Source: Leptospira kobayashii
GTDB lineage: Bacteria; Spirochaetota; Leptospiria; Leptospirales; Leptospiraceae
Assembly: GCF_003114835.2 (NCBI RefSeq)
Contig: NZ_AP025028.1
Location: forward strand, 3,810,001-3,874,000
DNA: 64,000 nt
Direction: 5' to 3'
Below the pieces are notes generated by a model that searched no databases, was not told the DNA's origin, and saw only the letters and a list, made by a program, of their open reading frames with translations. Each line of letters starts with the position of its first letter. The stretch's first letter is position 1. Both the position numbers and the translations under genes were made by a program. Below are positions 41,738 through 50,858 of the stretch, in pieces.

Positions 41738-43447
41738 TTAGGATTTCAACAACCACTCCATCGCGGTTTCAACGGAAGGTAGTGTTTTGAGCTCAACATT
41801 GCCGGTCTTAAGAGTACTATCATCAATGGACATGGCCGCCAAAGCGGAATCAGGTATGACAATGGCAATCTTACGCAAAGAACAACCGATTGCTTGCGGA
41901 AACCACACTTCATTCACCCAGTCTTGCGCACCGGTACTGACAACGCCCATTTTTCTTGTGTCCGCCATCCATTTGGTAATGTCGTATTTTTTGATGACAT
42001 CAAGACCTTTTAATAAAATTTCTTTGTAACCCTCTTCCGTGAAATCCGGAGTCCAAACAACCTCTAAAAGATTTTTATCTTTCACATAATACAGACTACC
42101 TATATTGGAACGGAATTCGAGATGATGCGTAGCGCTGTCTCTTTCGCTTCCAATCGTTGATTTGGCGGAAGTATTTGTCGTACTAAGAGTTTTGAAAAGT
42201 TCCACCATGGATCTCAATTGATTGGCCGTATTGGAAATACCCGAAATACTTGCCGTGAGTAAATCGCTACTTTCCGAGTTATTGAACGATAACCGGGAAA
42301 TAGAACTAACAGATGTTACAACTTCATTCGTAGCGGCATTATGTTCTGAAACGGCAAATTTGATTTCATCCGAACGTTTGCGGACAAAACCGGCTTCTTT
42401 TAAAACTGCTTGCCTCAATTCCCTTTGTGCATTGGAAGCTTGGTGAACTTCTTCCATTTGATGGGAAACTTTGTCGATGGTTCCGATGATTTCCTGAATC
42501 TGTCCCGTTGTTTTTTCAATCCTTTCCATACCGAGCACCATATCGTTTTGATTCTTTTTCACCAGTTCGTTGACACCTTTTACGGAGCTCGCTGTTCTTT
42601 CCGCTAACTTGGAAACGGCTTCCGCAACGACAGCGAATCCCCTTCCGGAATCTCCCGCCCTTGCCGCTTCGATTGCAGCATTTAACGCAAGCATATTGAT
42701 CTGCTCACTCACTTCCGCAATGGTCTTTACCATCTTGGTAATTTCTTTGGAGCTATTGGACAAATTGTCCATAGCCGCATTCATCTCTTGAAGAGAACTT
42801 TTTCCCGCCTGGGCTTTTTCCGTAATTTGTTTGAAGGAAGAAAGCGTACCTTCCACATTCGTGCCGGTTTTGTCCATAGCTTCCGAAAGTTTTTCCACTT
42901 CATCTACCAGATTGGCCATACTGGTTGAATTTTCTCCGGAAAAGCTGGAGATAGAAGTTGCGGCTCCAGAAATTTCCTCCATGGAAGCTGACACTTGTTC
43001 TGTGGCAGCAGATTGAGATTGGAGATTGGTTGCAAACTCAATTACGACTCTTTTCATTTTTTCGGAATCATCCGCCAAATGGGTAACGGAATTTCTCAAA
43101 TGTTGGATCAATTCGCTTTGGCCTTTCAGCATTCTGTGAAAGTTTTCGTAAAACTCTGCGAGCAATTCTTTCGGTTTGTAAGGAATATGAATTTGTAAAT
43201 TACCTTTACTCGCTTCCCGAAATGCATTTTCAATCGTTGCGAATGTATTGGAAAGGGAACCGCCCGAATAATAAGCGAAGACCATACAAGCCAAAGTCAT
43301 AAAAGCAAAAGACAGGCTCATAGGAAGAGCTATTGATTGTTCGCTGGGGGGAAGTAAGTTATGAAATAACAAACCGTTTCCGAATAGGATAACAAAGCCG
43401 AATAGGAAATAAGAAATGAAATAATAAAATCTTAATTTTGTTTTCAT
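41738..43447 (-). CDS. Methyl-accepting chemotaxis protein with C-terminal STAS-like domain
   Basis: 569 aa. Two membrane segments at about 8-28 and 40-62 enclose only a short periplasmic loop, so it senses the membrane or the cytoplasm. A HAMP-like region follows, then the signalling coiled coil with the conserved tip MLALNAAIEAARAGDSGRGFAVVAEAVSKLAERT. Residues about 450-569 form an extra alpha/beta domain (LEVVWTPDFTEEGYKEILLKGLDVIKKYDITKWMADTRKMG...) that reads like a SpoIIAA/STAS-like fold. That C-terminal domain after the signalling domain is unusual. Confidence 0.9.
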   Translation of the reverse strand: MKTKLRFYYFISYFLFGFVILFGNGLLFHNLLPPSEQSIALPMSLSFAFMTLACMVFAYYSGGSLSNTFATIENAFREASKGNLQIHIPYKPKELLAEFYENFHRMLKGQSELIQHLRNSVTHLADDSEKMKRVVIEFATNLQSQSAATEQVSASMEEISGAATSISSFSGENSTSMANLVDEVEKLSEAMDKTGTNVEGTLSSFKQITEKAQAGKSSLQEMNAAMDNLSNSSKEITKMVKTIAEVSEQINMLALNAAIEAARAGDSGRGFAVVAEAVSKLAERTASSVKGVNELVKKNQNDMVLGMERIEKTTGQIQEIIGTIDKVSHQMEEVHQASNAQRELRQAVLKEAGFVRKRSDEIKFAVSEHNAATNEVVTSVSSISRLSFNNSESSDLLTASISGISNTANQLRSMVELFKTLSTTNTSAKSTIGSERDSATHHLEFRSNIGSLYYVKDKNLLEVVWTPDFTEEGYKEILLKGLDVIKKYDITKWMADTRKMGVVSTGAQDWVNEVWFPQAIGCSLRKIAIVIPDSALAAMSIDDSTLKTGNVELKTLPSVETAMEWLLKS

Positions 43448-43523
43448 GAATATCGTATACCTTTGATCGAATGGAAATGAGCCGATTCAATAATTTATTT
43501 ACTGAATCATCTTAGCACGGATA

Positions 43524-43547
43524 CGGATGAAAGAAAACTTTCATCCG
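43524..43547. promoter_or_regulatory. Perfect 10-bp inverted repeat upstream of the chemotaxis receptor
   Basis: CGGATGAAAG-AAAA-CTTTCATCCG is a perfect hairpin 77 nt upstream of the receptor start and 122 nt after the stop of the upstream minus-strand gene. There is no T-run on the minus strand next to it, so an operator or an mRNA leader structure is as likely as a terminator. Confidence 0.55.
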
Positions 43548-43669
43548 AAGGCTTTATTTATAATGTATACGTTTTTTTTCGAGGCTTTACCGTATTTTTA
43601 TTTTCTGTTTTTTTCTCATTTTGTAAAATTATGTCCCTAGAAAAGGTGCACAATCGTACAAATTGAACT

Positions 43670-44266
43670 CTAGGAGGTGATCAATTGAATCAAATCTTTC
43701 AGAGGAATGGTAGCGGAAGGCAACCACATCAGAATCCCAATAGAGAACACGGAAATCAACAGAATTGCTTTCCTTTTGGAAACCGGATTGCCGGATTTTT
43801 TTTCCGTATGAAAATAATAGAAAATACAAGCCAGACTGAATAAAAATTCAAATAGAATCGCCAAATGAGGAAAATACAGATAAGAATTCAAGGAGATGAC
43901 CGGTGAATTCGGATACAAAATCTGGTGTTCGAAACCGACTAAAAGATCGCATAATACATGCAATACGACTAGAAAACCGCACCACAAAGCAAATCCCTTA
44001 TTGCGAAAAACGGCGAAAATCAACCCGCCGAAAACTAATCCTTGTAAAATCGCAGGGATAAGATTATGGCTGTAGGTCATTTGAACTTTCAGGCTTTGGA
44101 AAGTAGCATCCAACAAAGAAGAAGGAGATGTCGCCTCCACTCCGGCCATTGCAAGTGCCAACCAAAGAAATTCCGGAACATTTGCAGCTACCAAAAGAAC
44201 CCAAAAGGGGAATCGTTTGTATCTGCTATAAGGTAATAATGCCGTAGCATAGTGACCGAGTATCAT
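43670..44266 (-). CDS. Multi-pass membrane protein (YdjM/DUF457-like), hypothetical
   Basis: 198 aa with five or six hydrophobic helices. GHYATALLPYSRYKRFPFWVLLVAANVPEFLW near the start and VVLHVLCDLLVGFEHQ in the middle carry conserved His/Asp positions like those of YdjM-type membrane metal-dependent hydrolases. The start overlaps the stop of the small upstream gene (ATGA). It is divergent from the PqqD operon, so it may belong to the same functional region. Confidence 0.65.
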   Translation of the reverse strand: MILGHYATALLPYSRYKRFPFWVLLVAANVPEFLWLALAMAGVEATSPSSLLDATFQSLKVQMTYSHNLIPAILQGLVFGGLIFAVFRNKGFALWCGFLVVLHVLCDLLVGFEHQILYPNSPVISLNSYLYFPHLAILFEFLFSLACIFYYFHTEKKSGNPVSKRKAILLISVFSIGILMWLPSATIPLKDLIQLITS

Positions 44267-44466
44267 AGTTTACCTCTGGTCACAATCCGGTGAACCAGAA
44301 CAAGTCCCAAAATATAAAAGAAGATCAATGTGAAAATTAGGGAAGACATCAGAGTGAAAAGATTAAGGCATTTGGGAAAGTTTGTCAATTCGGATTCAAT
44401 TCGTCCGAGCCTATCGGCTCGTGCCGCTTTACTGCGAATTTCGGACCGTCGGGAAGCAAGGAACAT
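44263..44466 (-). CDS. Small membrane protein
   Basis: 67 aa from the ATG at 44466; a longer frame would run into the PqqD gene on the other strand. A basic N-terminal helix (SRRSEIRSKAARADRLGRIESEL) precedes one transmembrane helix (LMSSLIFTLIFFYILGLVLVHRIV). The ATGA overlap with 43670-44266 supports it being a real coupled gene. Function unknown. Confidence 0.55.
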   Translation of the reverse strand: MFLASRRSEIRSKAARADRLGRIESELTNFPKCLNLFTLMSSLIFTLIFFYILGLVLVHRIVTRGKL

Positions 44467-44551
44467 TGTTTTTGCAAAAAATTGACTGTCATCTTTTGGA
44501 CTTTGATTCAATTTAGCACCGTTGGTATCTTCGATACGACAGGAAAAAGGA

Positions 44552-44797
44552 ATGAGCATCGGTTCACTGAAAAACTTAGCATTGAGTGATAACGGATTTG
44601 TTTTCGACCCCACAACAGGAAATACGTTTATTTTCAATGAAACTGCTTTAACAATTGTTCGATGCCTCATTCAGGAAAAATCTAAAGAGGAAATCATCCG
44701 GTTCCTGTTGGAAGAATATGAAGTCGGGGCCGAGGAATTGGAAAGAGACTATTCCGATACCATGATTCACCTAAAGGAACTCGGACTGTATCAATGA
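44552..44797 (+). CDS. PqqD-like small peptide-binding (RRE-type) protein
   Basis: 81 aa from the ATG at 44552, with AGGAAAAAGGA upstream. GFVFDPTTGNTFIFNETALTIVRCLIQEKSKEEIIRFLLEEYEV is the PqqD/RRE winged-helix pattern, and the ending ETL-like helix (DTMIHLKELGLYQ) is also typical. In PQQ and RiPP pathways such proteins bind a precursor peptide and present it to an enzyme. Here the stop overlaps the ATP-grasp start (ATGA), so the enzyme served is probably that one. No precursor peptide was found nearby. Confidence 0.82.
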   Translation: MSIGSLKNLALSDNGFVFDPTTGNTFIFNETALTIVRCLIQEKSKEEIIRFLLEEYEVGAEELERDYSDTMIHLKELGLYQ

Positions 44798-45861
44798 AAC
44801 GTCCTCTCATCGCCGTAAGCGGGATGAATGCCGTAGACAGTCCCGGCCCCGGGGTTCCCGTGCTTCGCTCTCTGAAAGAATCCGATCTCCATCCTAGACT
44901 CATCGGTTTTGCCTATGGAACTTTGGAACCCGGAAATTTTATGACCGATTTTTTGGAAAATTCATTTTTGTTTCCCTACCCCAACGCAGGACCTGGAGTT
45001 CTTTTGGATCGGATCAAAAAAATCCATTCTGATTATCAAATGGACGTCATCATACCCACTCTCGATTCGGAACTTGATAATTATATCGCCATTGAACATG
45101 AGTTAGATCAAATGGGAATCAAAATGGTACTGCCCGGAAAAAAGGAATTACATACCAGAGATAAAACCTATCTCAGCGAATCCTTAAAAGATACCGAAGT
45201 ACTGCTTCCCGAAACAAGAACCATCCAAGACATAGCCTCCCTCAGACAGGCAACCGATGAGATCGGATTTCCTTTGTTTATGAAAGGAATTTTTTATGAA
45301 GCTTTCTATGCACGTAATTACGAAGAAGCTGCCGGTTATTTTTATTCCATTTCTGCAAAATGGGGAGTGCCTGTCATTGTTCAAAAATATATCTCGGGAG
45401 AAGAATGCAACATTTGTGCTTTAGCTAACAAGGGTGAGCTGGTTGGCGGAGTGGTGATGAAAAAACTTTTCCTAACGGATAAGGGAAAAGCTTGGGCGGG
45501 AGTTACGATCGGAAATGAAGAAGTCAAAAAAATTTCCACTTCCATCCTAAAGTTCATCAATTGGCACGGAGGATGTGAGTTGGAATTCATTATAGAATCC
45601 AAAACGGGAAAAATGTATCTTCTCGAAATCAATCCCCGCTTTCCCGCTTGGGTATACCTCGCTACAGCCTCCGGGCAAAATCTACCGGATGCTTTGGTAA
45701 AAATGGCTTTGGGAAAATCGATCCCTTCTTTCTCTTCCTATGAAGTCGGTAAGGTATTTGTCCGGCACAGTTGGGATGAAATCATTCCCATGAAACAAAT
45801 TGAAGCTTTAACAGTATACGGTCAGTTAGTCGATCCTAAAAAGGAAAGTTCTTATGAGTAA
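44794..45861 (+). CDS. ATP-grasp carboxylate-amine ligase-like enzyme
   Basis: 355 aa. N-terminal Rossmann-like part (RPLIAVSGMNAVDSPGPGVPVLRSL), then the ATP-grasp core: GKKELHTRDKTYLSESLKD, PLFMKGIFYEAFYARN, ELEFIIESKTGKMYLLEINPRFPAWVYL, where E and N bind magnesium. ATP-grasp enzymes make an acyl-phosphate and join it to an amine. It overlaps the PLP enzyme by 8 nt. The carboxylate and amine are not known; a substrate produced by the PLP enzyme is a reasonable guess. Confidence 0.88.
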   Translation: MKRPLIAVSGMNAVDSPGPGVPVLRSLKESDLHPRLIGFAYGTLEPGNFMTDFLENSFLFPYPNAGPGVLLDRIKKIHSDYQMDVIIPTLDSELDNYIAIEHELDQMGIKMVLPGKKELHTRDKTYLSESLKDTEVLLPETRTIQDIASLRQATDEIGFPLFMKGIFYEAFYARNYEEAAGYFYSISAKWGVPVIVQKYISGEECNICALANKGELVGGVVMKKLFLTDKGKAWAGVTIGNEEVKKISTSILKFINWHGGCELEFIIESKTGKMYLLEINPRFPAWVYLATASGQNLPDALVKMALGKSIPSFSSYEVGKVFVRHSWDEIIPMKQIEALTVYGQLVDPKKESSYE

Positions 45862-47188
45862 AAAAGTTTACCTGCGTCCTTCCATCAAAAAACAACATTT
45901 AGGCGCAGCAAATAAATTTGCAGGCTTTCATCCTCCTGAAACGGTTTCTTCCATTGATGGAATCCTTGTGGAAGACTTATTGAACAAATATGGCTCCCCT
46001 TTGTTTATTTTTTCGGAAACTACGATCCGGAAAAAAATCGCCGCTTATAAACAAGCATTCGAATCCAGGTATCCCATGTTCCAGCCCACTTGGTCATATA
46101 AGACCAATTATCTGAATGATATCTGCAAGGTTTTTCATAAAGAAGGTTTTTGGGCGGAAACAGTTTCCGCTTTCGAATACGAAAAAGCGAGAAAGAATGG
46201 GATTCCCGGAAATAGAATCATCTTCAATGGGCCTTACAAACCGTATGAAGCTTTGAAACTCGCGGTCTCAGAAGGAGCAAGAATCCATGCGGATCATTTG
46301 GATGAAATCAAAGACTTGATGAAAATCGCAGATGAATTGGGCCGCAAAGTGGATGTATCCATTCGCATCTCCATGGATACGGGAAGTTATCCTACCTGGA
46401 GTCGATTCGGATTCAATTTGGAATCTGGTCACGCATTGGAAGCGGCGACAAAAATTGCGGAAAGCGGAGGAAAATTGAACCTAACGGGAGTTCATTCCCA
46501 TATAGGAACTTTCATGCTGGAACCGTCTGCATATAAAAAAGCTGCTCTTCAAATTTCGAAATTTTATAAAGTACTAAGAGACGATCTCAGGCAACCCATG
46601 CAGTACATAGATTTGGGAGGTGGGTTCGTTTCGGCTAACAAATTGAAAAATATATATCAATCCGGGGCATCTCTACTTCCTTCTTTCGATCAATATGCGG
46701 AAGCAATTTGTTCCGCTCTCTACGATGCGTTTTCTCCGGAAGAACCACCTTCCTTATTCTTGGAATCCGGTCGCGCCTTGGTGGATGAGTCGGGATTTTT
46801 GGCAAGCACAGTAGTCGGAACAAAAACCCTACCTACGGGAAGAAGAGCTTTGATTCTGGATGCAGGAGTCAATTTACTTTATACTTCCACTTGGTACGAT
46901 TTGAATATTTCACCTATCAAAGATTATTCGAAAGATTTTGAAGAGGTGATCTTATACGGACCTCTATGTATGAATATCGATATAGTAAGAGAGACTTGCA
47001 TACTTCCCAATATGGCGCGGGGAGAAAGTCTACTCATCCATCCTGTCGGAGCTTATAATGTAACCCAATGGATGCAATTTATAGAAATGAGACCGGCCGT
47101 AGTGCTCATTCAAACCAATGGGCAGATCAAACAAATGCGGCGAAGAGAAACAACCGATGATATCAATGCAATGGAAGTAGAGTCGTGA
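45854..47188 (+). CDS. Fold-III PLP-dependent decarboxylase (diaminopimelate-decarboxylase-like)
   Basis: 444 aa. The PLP Lys is K83 in TWSYKTNYL; GVHSHIGT (H214, H216) and YIDLGGGF bind the cofactor phosphate; ESGRALV (304-310) and GPLCMNID (C372) complete the second half of the active site. DAP decarboxylases have C-E-S-x-D at the last motif, while this reads CMNID, so the substrate probably differs from diaminopimelate. The first 36 residues are extra. GTGA overlap with the next gene. Confidence 0.88.
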   Translation: MSKKVYLRPSIKKQHLGAANKFAGFHPPETVSSIDGILVEDLLNKYGSPLFIFSETTIRKKIAAYKQAFESRYPMFQPTWSYKTNYLNDICKVFHKEGFWAETVSAFEYEKARKNGIPGNRIIFNGPYKPYEALKLAVSEGARIHADHLDEIKDLMKIADELGRKVDVSIRISMDTGSYPTWSRFGFNLESGHALEAATKIAESGGKLNLTGVHSHIGTFMLEPSAYKKAALQISKFYKVLRDDLRQPMQYIDLGGGFVSANKLKNIYQSGASLLPSFDQYAEAICSALYDAFSPEEPPSLFLESGRALVDESGFLASTVVGTKTLPTGRRALILDAGVNLLYTSTWYDLNISPIKDYSKDFEEVILYGPLCMNIDIVRETCILPNMARGESLLIHPVGAYNVTQWMQFIEMRPAVVLIQTNGQIKQMRRRETTDDINAMEVES

Positions 47189-49287
47189 ATTTGATCCGTA
47201 CTTTTTTTACTTCCACTTTGAGTGCCTACTCTACCGTTTTATTCAGCGGTAGTCCTTATATCGGTCTTGCCATATTCTTTTCCACTCTCTTCCATCCGGA
47301 TGCCGCCATCACCGGGCTTTTGGGGATTTTATTTTCCAACGCCATTGCATTGTTACTCGGTGTTTATCAGGAGAGAATCAAAAAAGGTTTGTACGGATTC
47401 AACGGACTGCTTGTCGGTTTGTCCGTAAGTCTGTATCACTCGATAGATATAAATTTGATATTATTGCTGTTTGCGGCAATTGTGCTTTTGGTTTTCGTCA
47501 CCCTTGCCTTGGAATACATTCTTTCTTATTTTTACGGACTTCCCGTTTTATCCATTCCGTTTGTAATCGTAAGTATCATTCTATATCTGGCATTTTACGA
47601 TTATAAAAACTTGAACGAAAAACAGACCTATCTTTTTCCTTACGACAAATTCTTTCCCGAGCTTCCTTTTTATGTATTGTATTATTTGAAAAGTCTAGGA
47701 GGGATTTTTTTCCAATCCAGTCCCTGGTCCGGCCTTTCCATCGCAATCATACTATTAATTTCCAGTAGGATTTCTTTCATCTTATCAATAATCGGATTTG
47801 GGATAGGATTGCTCTTTCATACAGCGTTAGGTGGAAATGCGAATGATCTTTCCCTCGGAAATATCGGCTTCAATTATATACTAACATCCATCGCCGTTGG
47901 CGGATATTTTCTGATACCGAATCCTTCCACTTTTGTATTGGGAGGACTTGCGGCATTGGTAAGTGTGCTGATTGCTTCTTTTACAAAAATATTTCTCATC
48001 CAGTTCAATATACCTGTTTTTGCACTTCCTTTTACAACCGTTACATTATTGTTCGTTTATGTTTCCCGATTGTTGAGAAATGAAAAATTCGTAATCGTAG
48101 ACTTTCACCCCGGTTCCCCGGAAAAGAATTTGGATTATTACAAAACCAGAAGAAAACGTTTCGGATCAAGCGGGCTACTCATCAGGCTTCCTTTTACCGG
48201 AAGATGGAAAGTCACACAAGGTTATGATGGAAAGTTTACTCATAAAGACTCCTGGAAAGAAAGTCTCGATTTTATGGCTGTAGACCAGAATGGAAATACG
48301 AAAAAAGGAAACGGATCTTCACTTAATGACTATTATACGTTCGGACTGACGGTTCTCGCTCCCGCGGCAGGAAGAGTTGTAAAAGTGATTCATCATTTGG
48401 AAGACAATTCTCCGGGCACGGTCGATACAAAAAACAACTGGGGAAACTTGGTTCTGATAGAACATTCAAACTTTCTCTACTCACAGATTTCCCATTTGCA
48501 GAACAACTCCATTTCCGTGAAGGAAGGTGATATCGTTTCCGCCGGTGCAAAGATTGGTCTTGCAGGAAATTCAGGTAGAAGTTCCGAACCTCATATCCAT
48601 TTGCATTTTCAAACCAATCCTGAAATCGGAAGCGTTACCGTACCCATCTCGTTCACTCATTATCAGGAAGAAACGGATCCCGAACCGAAAATCCGGTTCA
48701 ATTCGATTCCCAAAGAAGGAGAAACAATCGGCAATCTTCTGACGGATTTCAATCTCAGAAATTTTTTCACATTTCCTCCAGGGGGATCGATTTCAGTTCA
48801 ACTAACAAATAATCACCGAAAATCTATTTTTGAAAATTGGAAAGTTCACTTGGATCTATTGGGAAACCGTTATCTGGAAGATGATAACAACAATAGACTG
48901 TATTTTTTTACATCCGTCGATTCATTCACTTGTTTGGATTATATAGGCAAAAAAAATACCGGACTTTTTTTCTTTTATCTATCCACATACCGGGTTCCGT
49001 TCATTCGAAATCAAAGCCACTGGGAAGATCGAATTTCTTATAAACATTTTTCACACCCTTTGATTCGAGTAATCAAAGATTTGGTAAATCCTTTCAGCGA
49101 CACATTCGGACATACTTGGTCCGGCAAATTGATCGTTAAGGATTCTCAAGTGATTCTGAATACATTGATCACCGGAAGATCGAATGCAGCTTTATACGAA
49201 TTGGAACTGATACCCGGCTCGAACGCACCGGGAACAATTCGAATCAAAGGCCAGGAGGGTAATGAATGGATTTTAAAAAACAATTAG
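47185..49287 (+). CDS. Urea-transporter-like channel fused to M23 peptidase domain
   Basis: 700 aa. Residues 1-300 have about ten membrane helices and two copies of the urea-transporter motif: GLYGFNGLLVGLSVSL (about 68-83) and NIGFNYILTSIAVGG (227-241). After a linker, residues about 330-480 form an M23/LytM peptidase-like domain with H353 and D362 (THKDSWKESLDF), and HIHLHF (470-475). The remaining 220 residues are a beta-rich C-terminal region without Cys pairs. GTG start overlaps the previous stop. Transport plus cell-wall activity in one chain is unusual. Confidence 0.85.
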   Translation: MNLIRTFFTSTLSAYSTVLFSGSPYIGLAIFFSTLFHPDAAITGLLGILFSNAIALLLGVYQERIKKGLYGFNGLLVGLSVSLYHSIDINLILLLFAAIVLLVFVTLALEYILSYFYGLPVLSIPFVIVSIILYLAFYDYKNLNEKQTYLFPYDKFFPELPFYVLYYLKSLGGIFFQSSPWSGLSIAIILLISSRISFILSIIGFGIGLLFHTALGGNANDLSLGNIGFNYILTSIAVGGYFLIPNPSTFVLGGLAALVSVLIASFTKIFLIQFNIPVFALPFTTVTLLFVYVSRLLRNEKFVIVDFHPGSPEKNLDYYKTRRKRFGSSGLLIRLPFTGRWKVTQGYDGKFTHKDSWKESLDFMAVDQNGNTKKGNGSSLNDYYTFGLTVLAPAAGRVVKVIHHLEDNSPGTVDTKNNWGNLVLIEHSNFLYSQISHLQNNSISVKEGDIVSAGAKIGLAGNSGRSSEPHIHLHFQTNPEIGSVTVPISFTHYQEETDPEPKIRFNSIPKEGETIGNLLTDFNLRNFFTFPPGGSISVQLTNNHRKSIFENWKVHLDLLGNRYLEDDNNNRLYFFTSVDSFTCLDYIGKKNTGLFFFYLSTYRVPFIRNQSHWEDRISYKHFSHPLIRVIKDLVNPFSDTFGHTWSGKLIVKDSQVILNTLITGRSNAALYELELIPGSNAPGTIRIKGQEGNEWILKNN

Positions 49288-50816
49288 TCTTTGTTCTTTT
49301 GATGATAGAAATTATTTTCTCGCCTTCATTATTTGCAGAAGCGATCACAGAAGCAATTCAATTGATGGAAAGATCGGAATATCAAAAATCTGTTTATGTT
49401 TTGGATAGTTTAATCAAACGAAATCCAAATGATTCGGTTGCTTGGATGTACAAAGGTTATGCGAATATGATGTTAGGGTATTATGACTTTGCTCTCGCAG
49501 ATTACCGAACATCTTATAAAATTCAACCCAATTTGGATTCCTTATCGGGAATCCAGTGGGCATTTCTCGCAGGAGGAAAATACAAGGAAAGCATCGAGGC
49601 CGGAGAACAAATCCTGAAAGATTCACCAAATAATTATTATGCTATACTTAGAATCGCAGAGGCATACTATGCTTTGCAGGAATATTCCGAAGCTTATAAT
49701 CATTATAATTCATTGCACAAAGAACACGGAAAAGACGGTTATTCTCTTTGGAAAAAAGGACTCTGCGAATATTATTTGGGAAACCTGCCAGAGTCGGTTT
49801 CTCTTTTCAAAGAAGCCGATAAACTATTGCCAAACCATCCGGGAATCCAATATTCCATTGCGAACACCCACTTAACACCTTATATAGCGATTACACCGGA
49901 AGCAACCGGATTTCAATTCAAAGGTTCTGATTTTTTAGGAAGCGGACAAAAGGGAGGAATCAATATAGCTTATAGTCCTAATGATGATTGGAATTTTCGA
50001 ATCGGCGCTTCCGCGGAACAAACTCAGAATTTGAATTCTTCTTCAGGCGTTCAGAATTATTTATTCGACCCGCTCAGTCTGATCAGTTACAATCAATATA
50101 GAACGTCTCTTCCTCAATCCACAATTCGAAATTATCTGACGCTTCCGATCAATCTGTATTATCTGGATCAATTGTTAAGCGCAAAGGATTATCAAACTCA
50201 AAAATATTCCGGAGGAATCACTTACAAATTGTCTGAACATTTTCATACGTTCGCCTCCACTCATGTATTGCAATCCAATACTTCTTACCTGGACGGAGGA
50301 ACTTCTACCCAGGCAGGTATCAGTTATACTGATTATTATACGATTTCCTTTTCAGGAACGGGAATTTCCCATCCTACAAGTAAAGGTGGGCAAGCAAGTT
50401 TGGCCTTTTATATACCTTTCTTCGACGGATTTTATTCCAACTCCATCGCCACTGGGCAACAAATGTCTGTTAAATATTATGAAACGGTTTATCTGTCTTT
50501 AAATCCTTTGTCTACGACTTACCAGACAACGAGAGAATCGAAAGGGTACGGATTTTTCCAACAGGAGTTCGGTTATAAAGGCAGATATTTTTTTACCGGA
50601 ATCGGAGGAAGAGTCGGCACTGCCAGGACACCTATGATGGGTGAAACTTGGGTGTATACCGGAATGGATATGTTGAATGGTGGTTACGGTTTTATCGGAA
50701 TGAAGTATAATGGTATAAGTCTTCAACTGCAATACAACCGCGATTATTGGCTTGACTCTCGAAATGAGAAGCCCGTATCTGATAGTGTTAGATTGAGTCT
50801 CTCTTGGATATTTTAG
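49266..50816 (+). CDS. TPR-beta-barrel outer-membrane protein
   Basis: 516 aa; start ATG at 49266 has AGGAGGG six bases upstream and overlaps the previous gene by 22 nt. Signal peptide (DFKKQLVFVLLMIEIIFSPSLFAEA), then about five TPR-like repeats (residues 26-200: QKSVYVLDSLIKRNPNDSVAWMYKGYANMMLGYYDFALADY), then a strand-rich barrel (about 210-516) ending in SLSWIF, with a C-terminal Phe. The plan (periplasmic TPR plus outer-membrane pore) is that of BcsC, PgaA and AlgK/E exporters, so it may export the operon's product. Its TPR part is paralogous to 55946-56548. Confidence 0.8.
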   Translation: MDFKKQLVFVLLMIEIIFSPSLFAEAITEAIQLMERSEYQKSVYVLDSLIKRNPNDSVAWMYKGYANMMLGYYDFALADYRTSYKIQPNLDSLSGIQWAFLAGGKYKESIEAGEQILKDSPNNYYAILRIAEAYYALQEYSEAYNHYNSLHKEHGKDGYSLWKKGLCEYYLGNLPESVSLFKEADKLLPNHPGIQYSIANTHLTPYIAITPEATGFQFKGSDFLGSGQKGGINIAYSPNDDWNFRIGASAEQTQNLNSSSGVQNYLFDPLSLISYNQYRTSLPQSTIRNYLTLPINLYYLDQLLSAKDYQTQKYSGGITYKLSEHFHTFASTHVLQSNTSYLDGGTSTQAGISYTDYYTISFSGTGISHPTSKGGQASLAFYIPFFDGFYSNSIATGQQMSVKYYETVYLSLNPLSTTYQTTRESKGYGFFQQEFGYKGRYFFTGIGGRVGTARTPMMGETWVYTGMDMLNGGYGFIGMKYNGISLQLQYNRDYWLDSRNEKPVSDSVRLSLSWIF

Positions 50817-50858
50817 ATAAGCTTAGCAATCATATGAAATCATTTATAGGAAGAGATA

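Noticed and set aside
44467..44670. Upstream part of the 135-aa frame at 44263-44670
   Set aside because: It overlaps the PqqD-like gene on the other strand, which has a clear family pattern and ribosome site; the ATG at 44466 is enough.
45854..47188. lysA (diaminopimelate decarboxylase proper)
   Set aside because: The last active-site motif reads CMNID instead of CESxD and the operon is not one for lysine synthesis, so the specific symbol is not justified.
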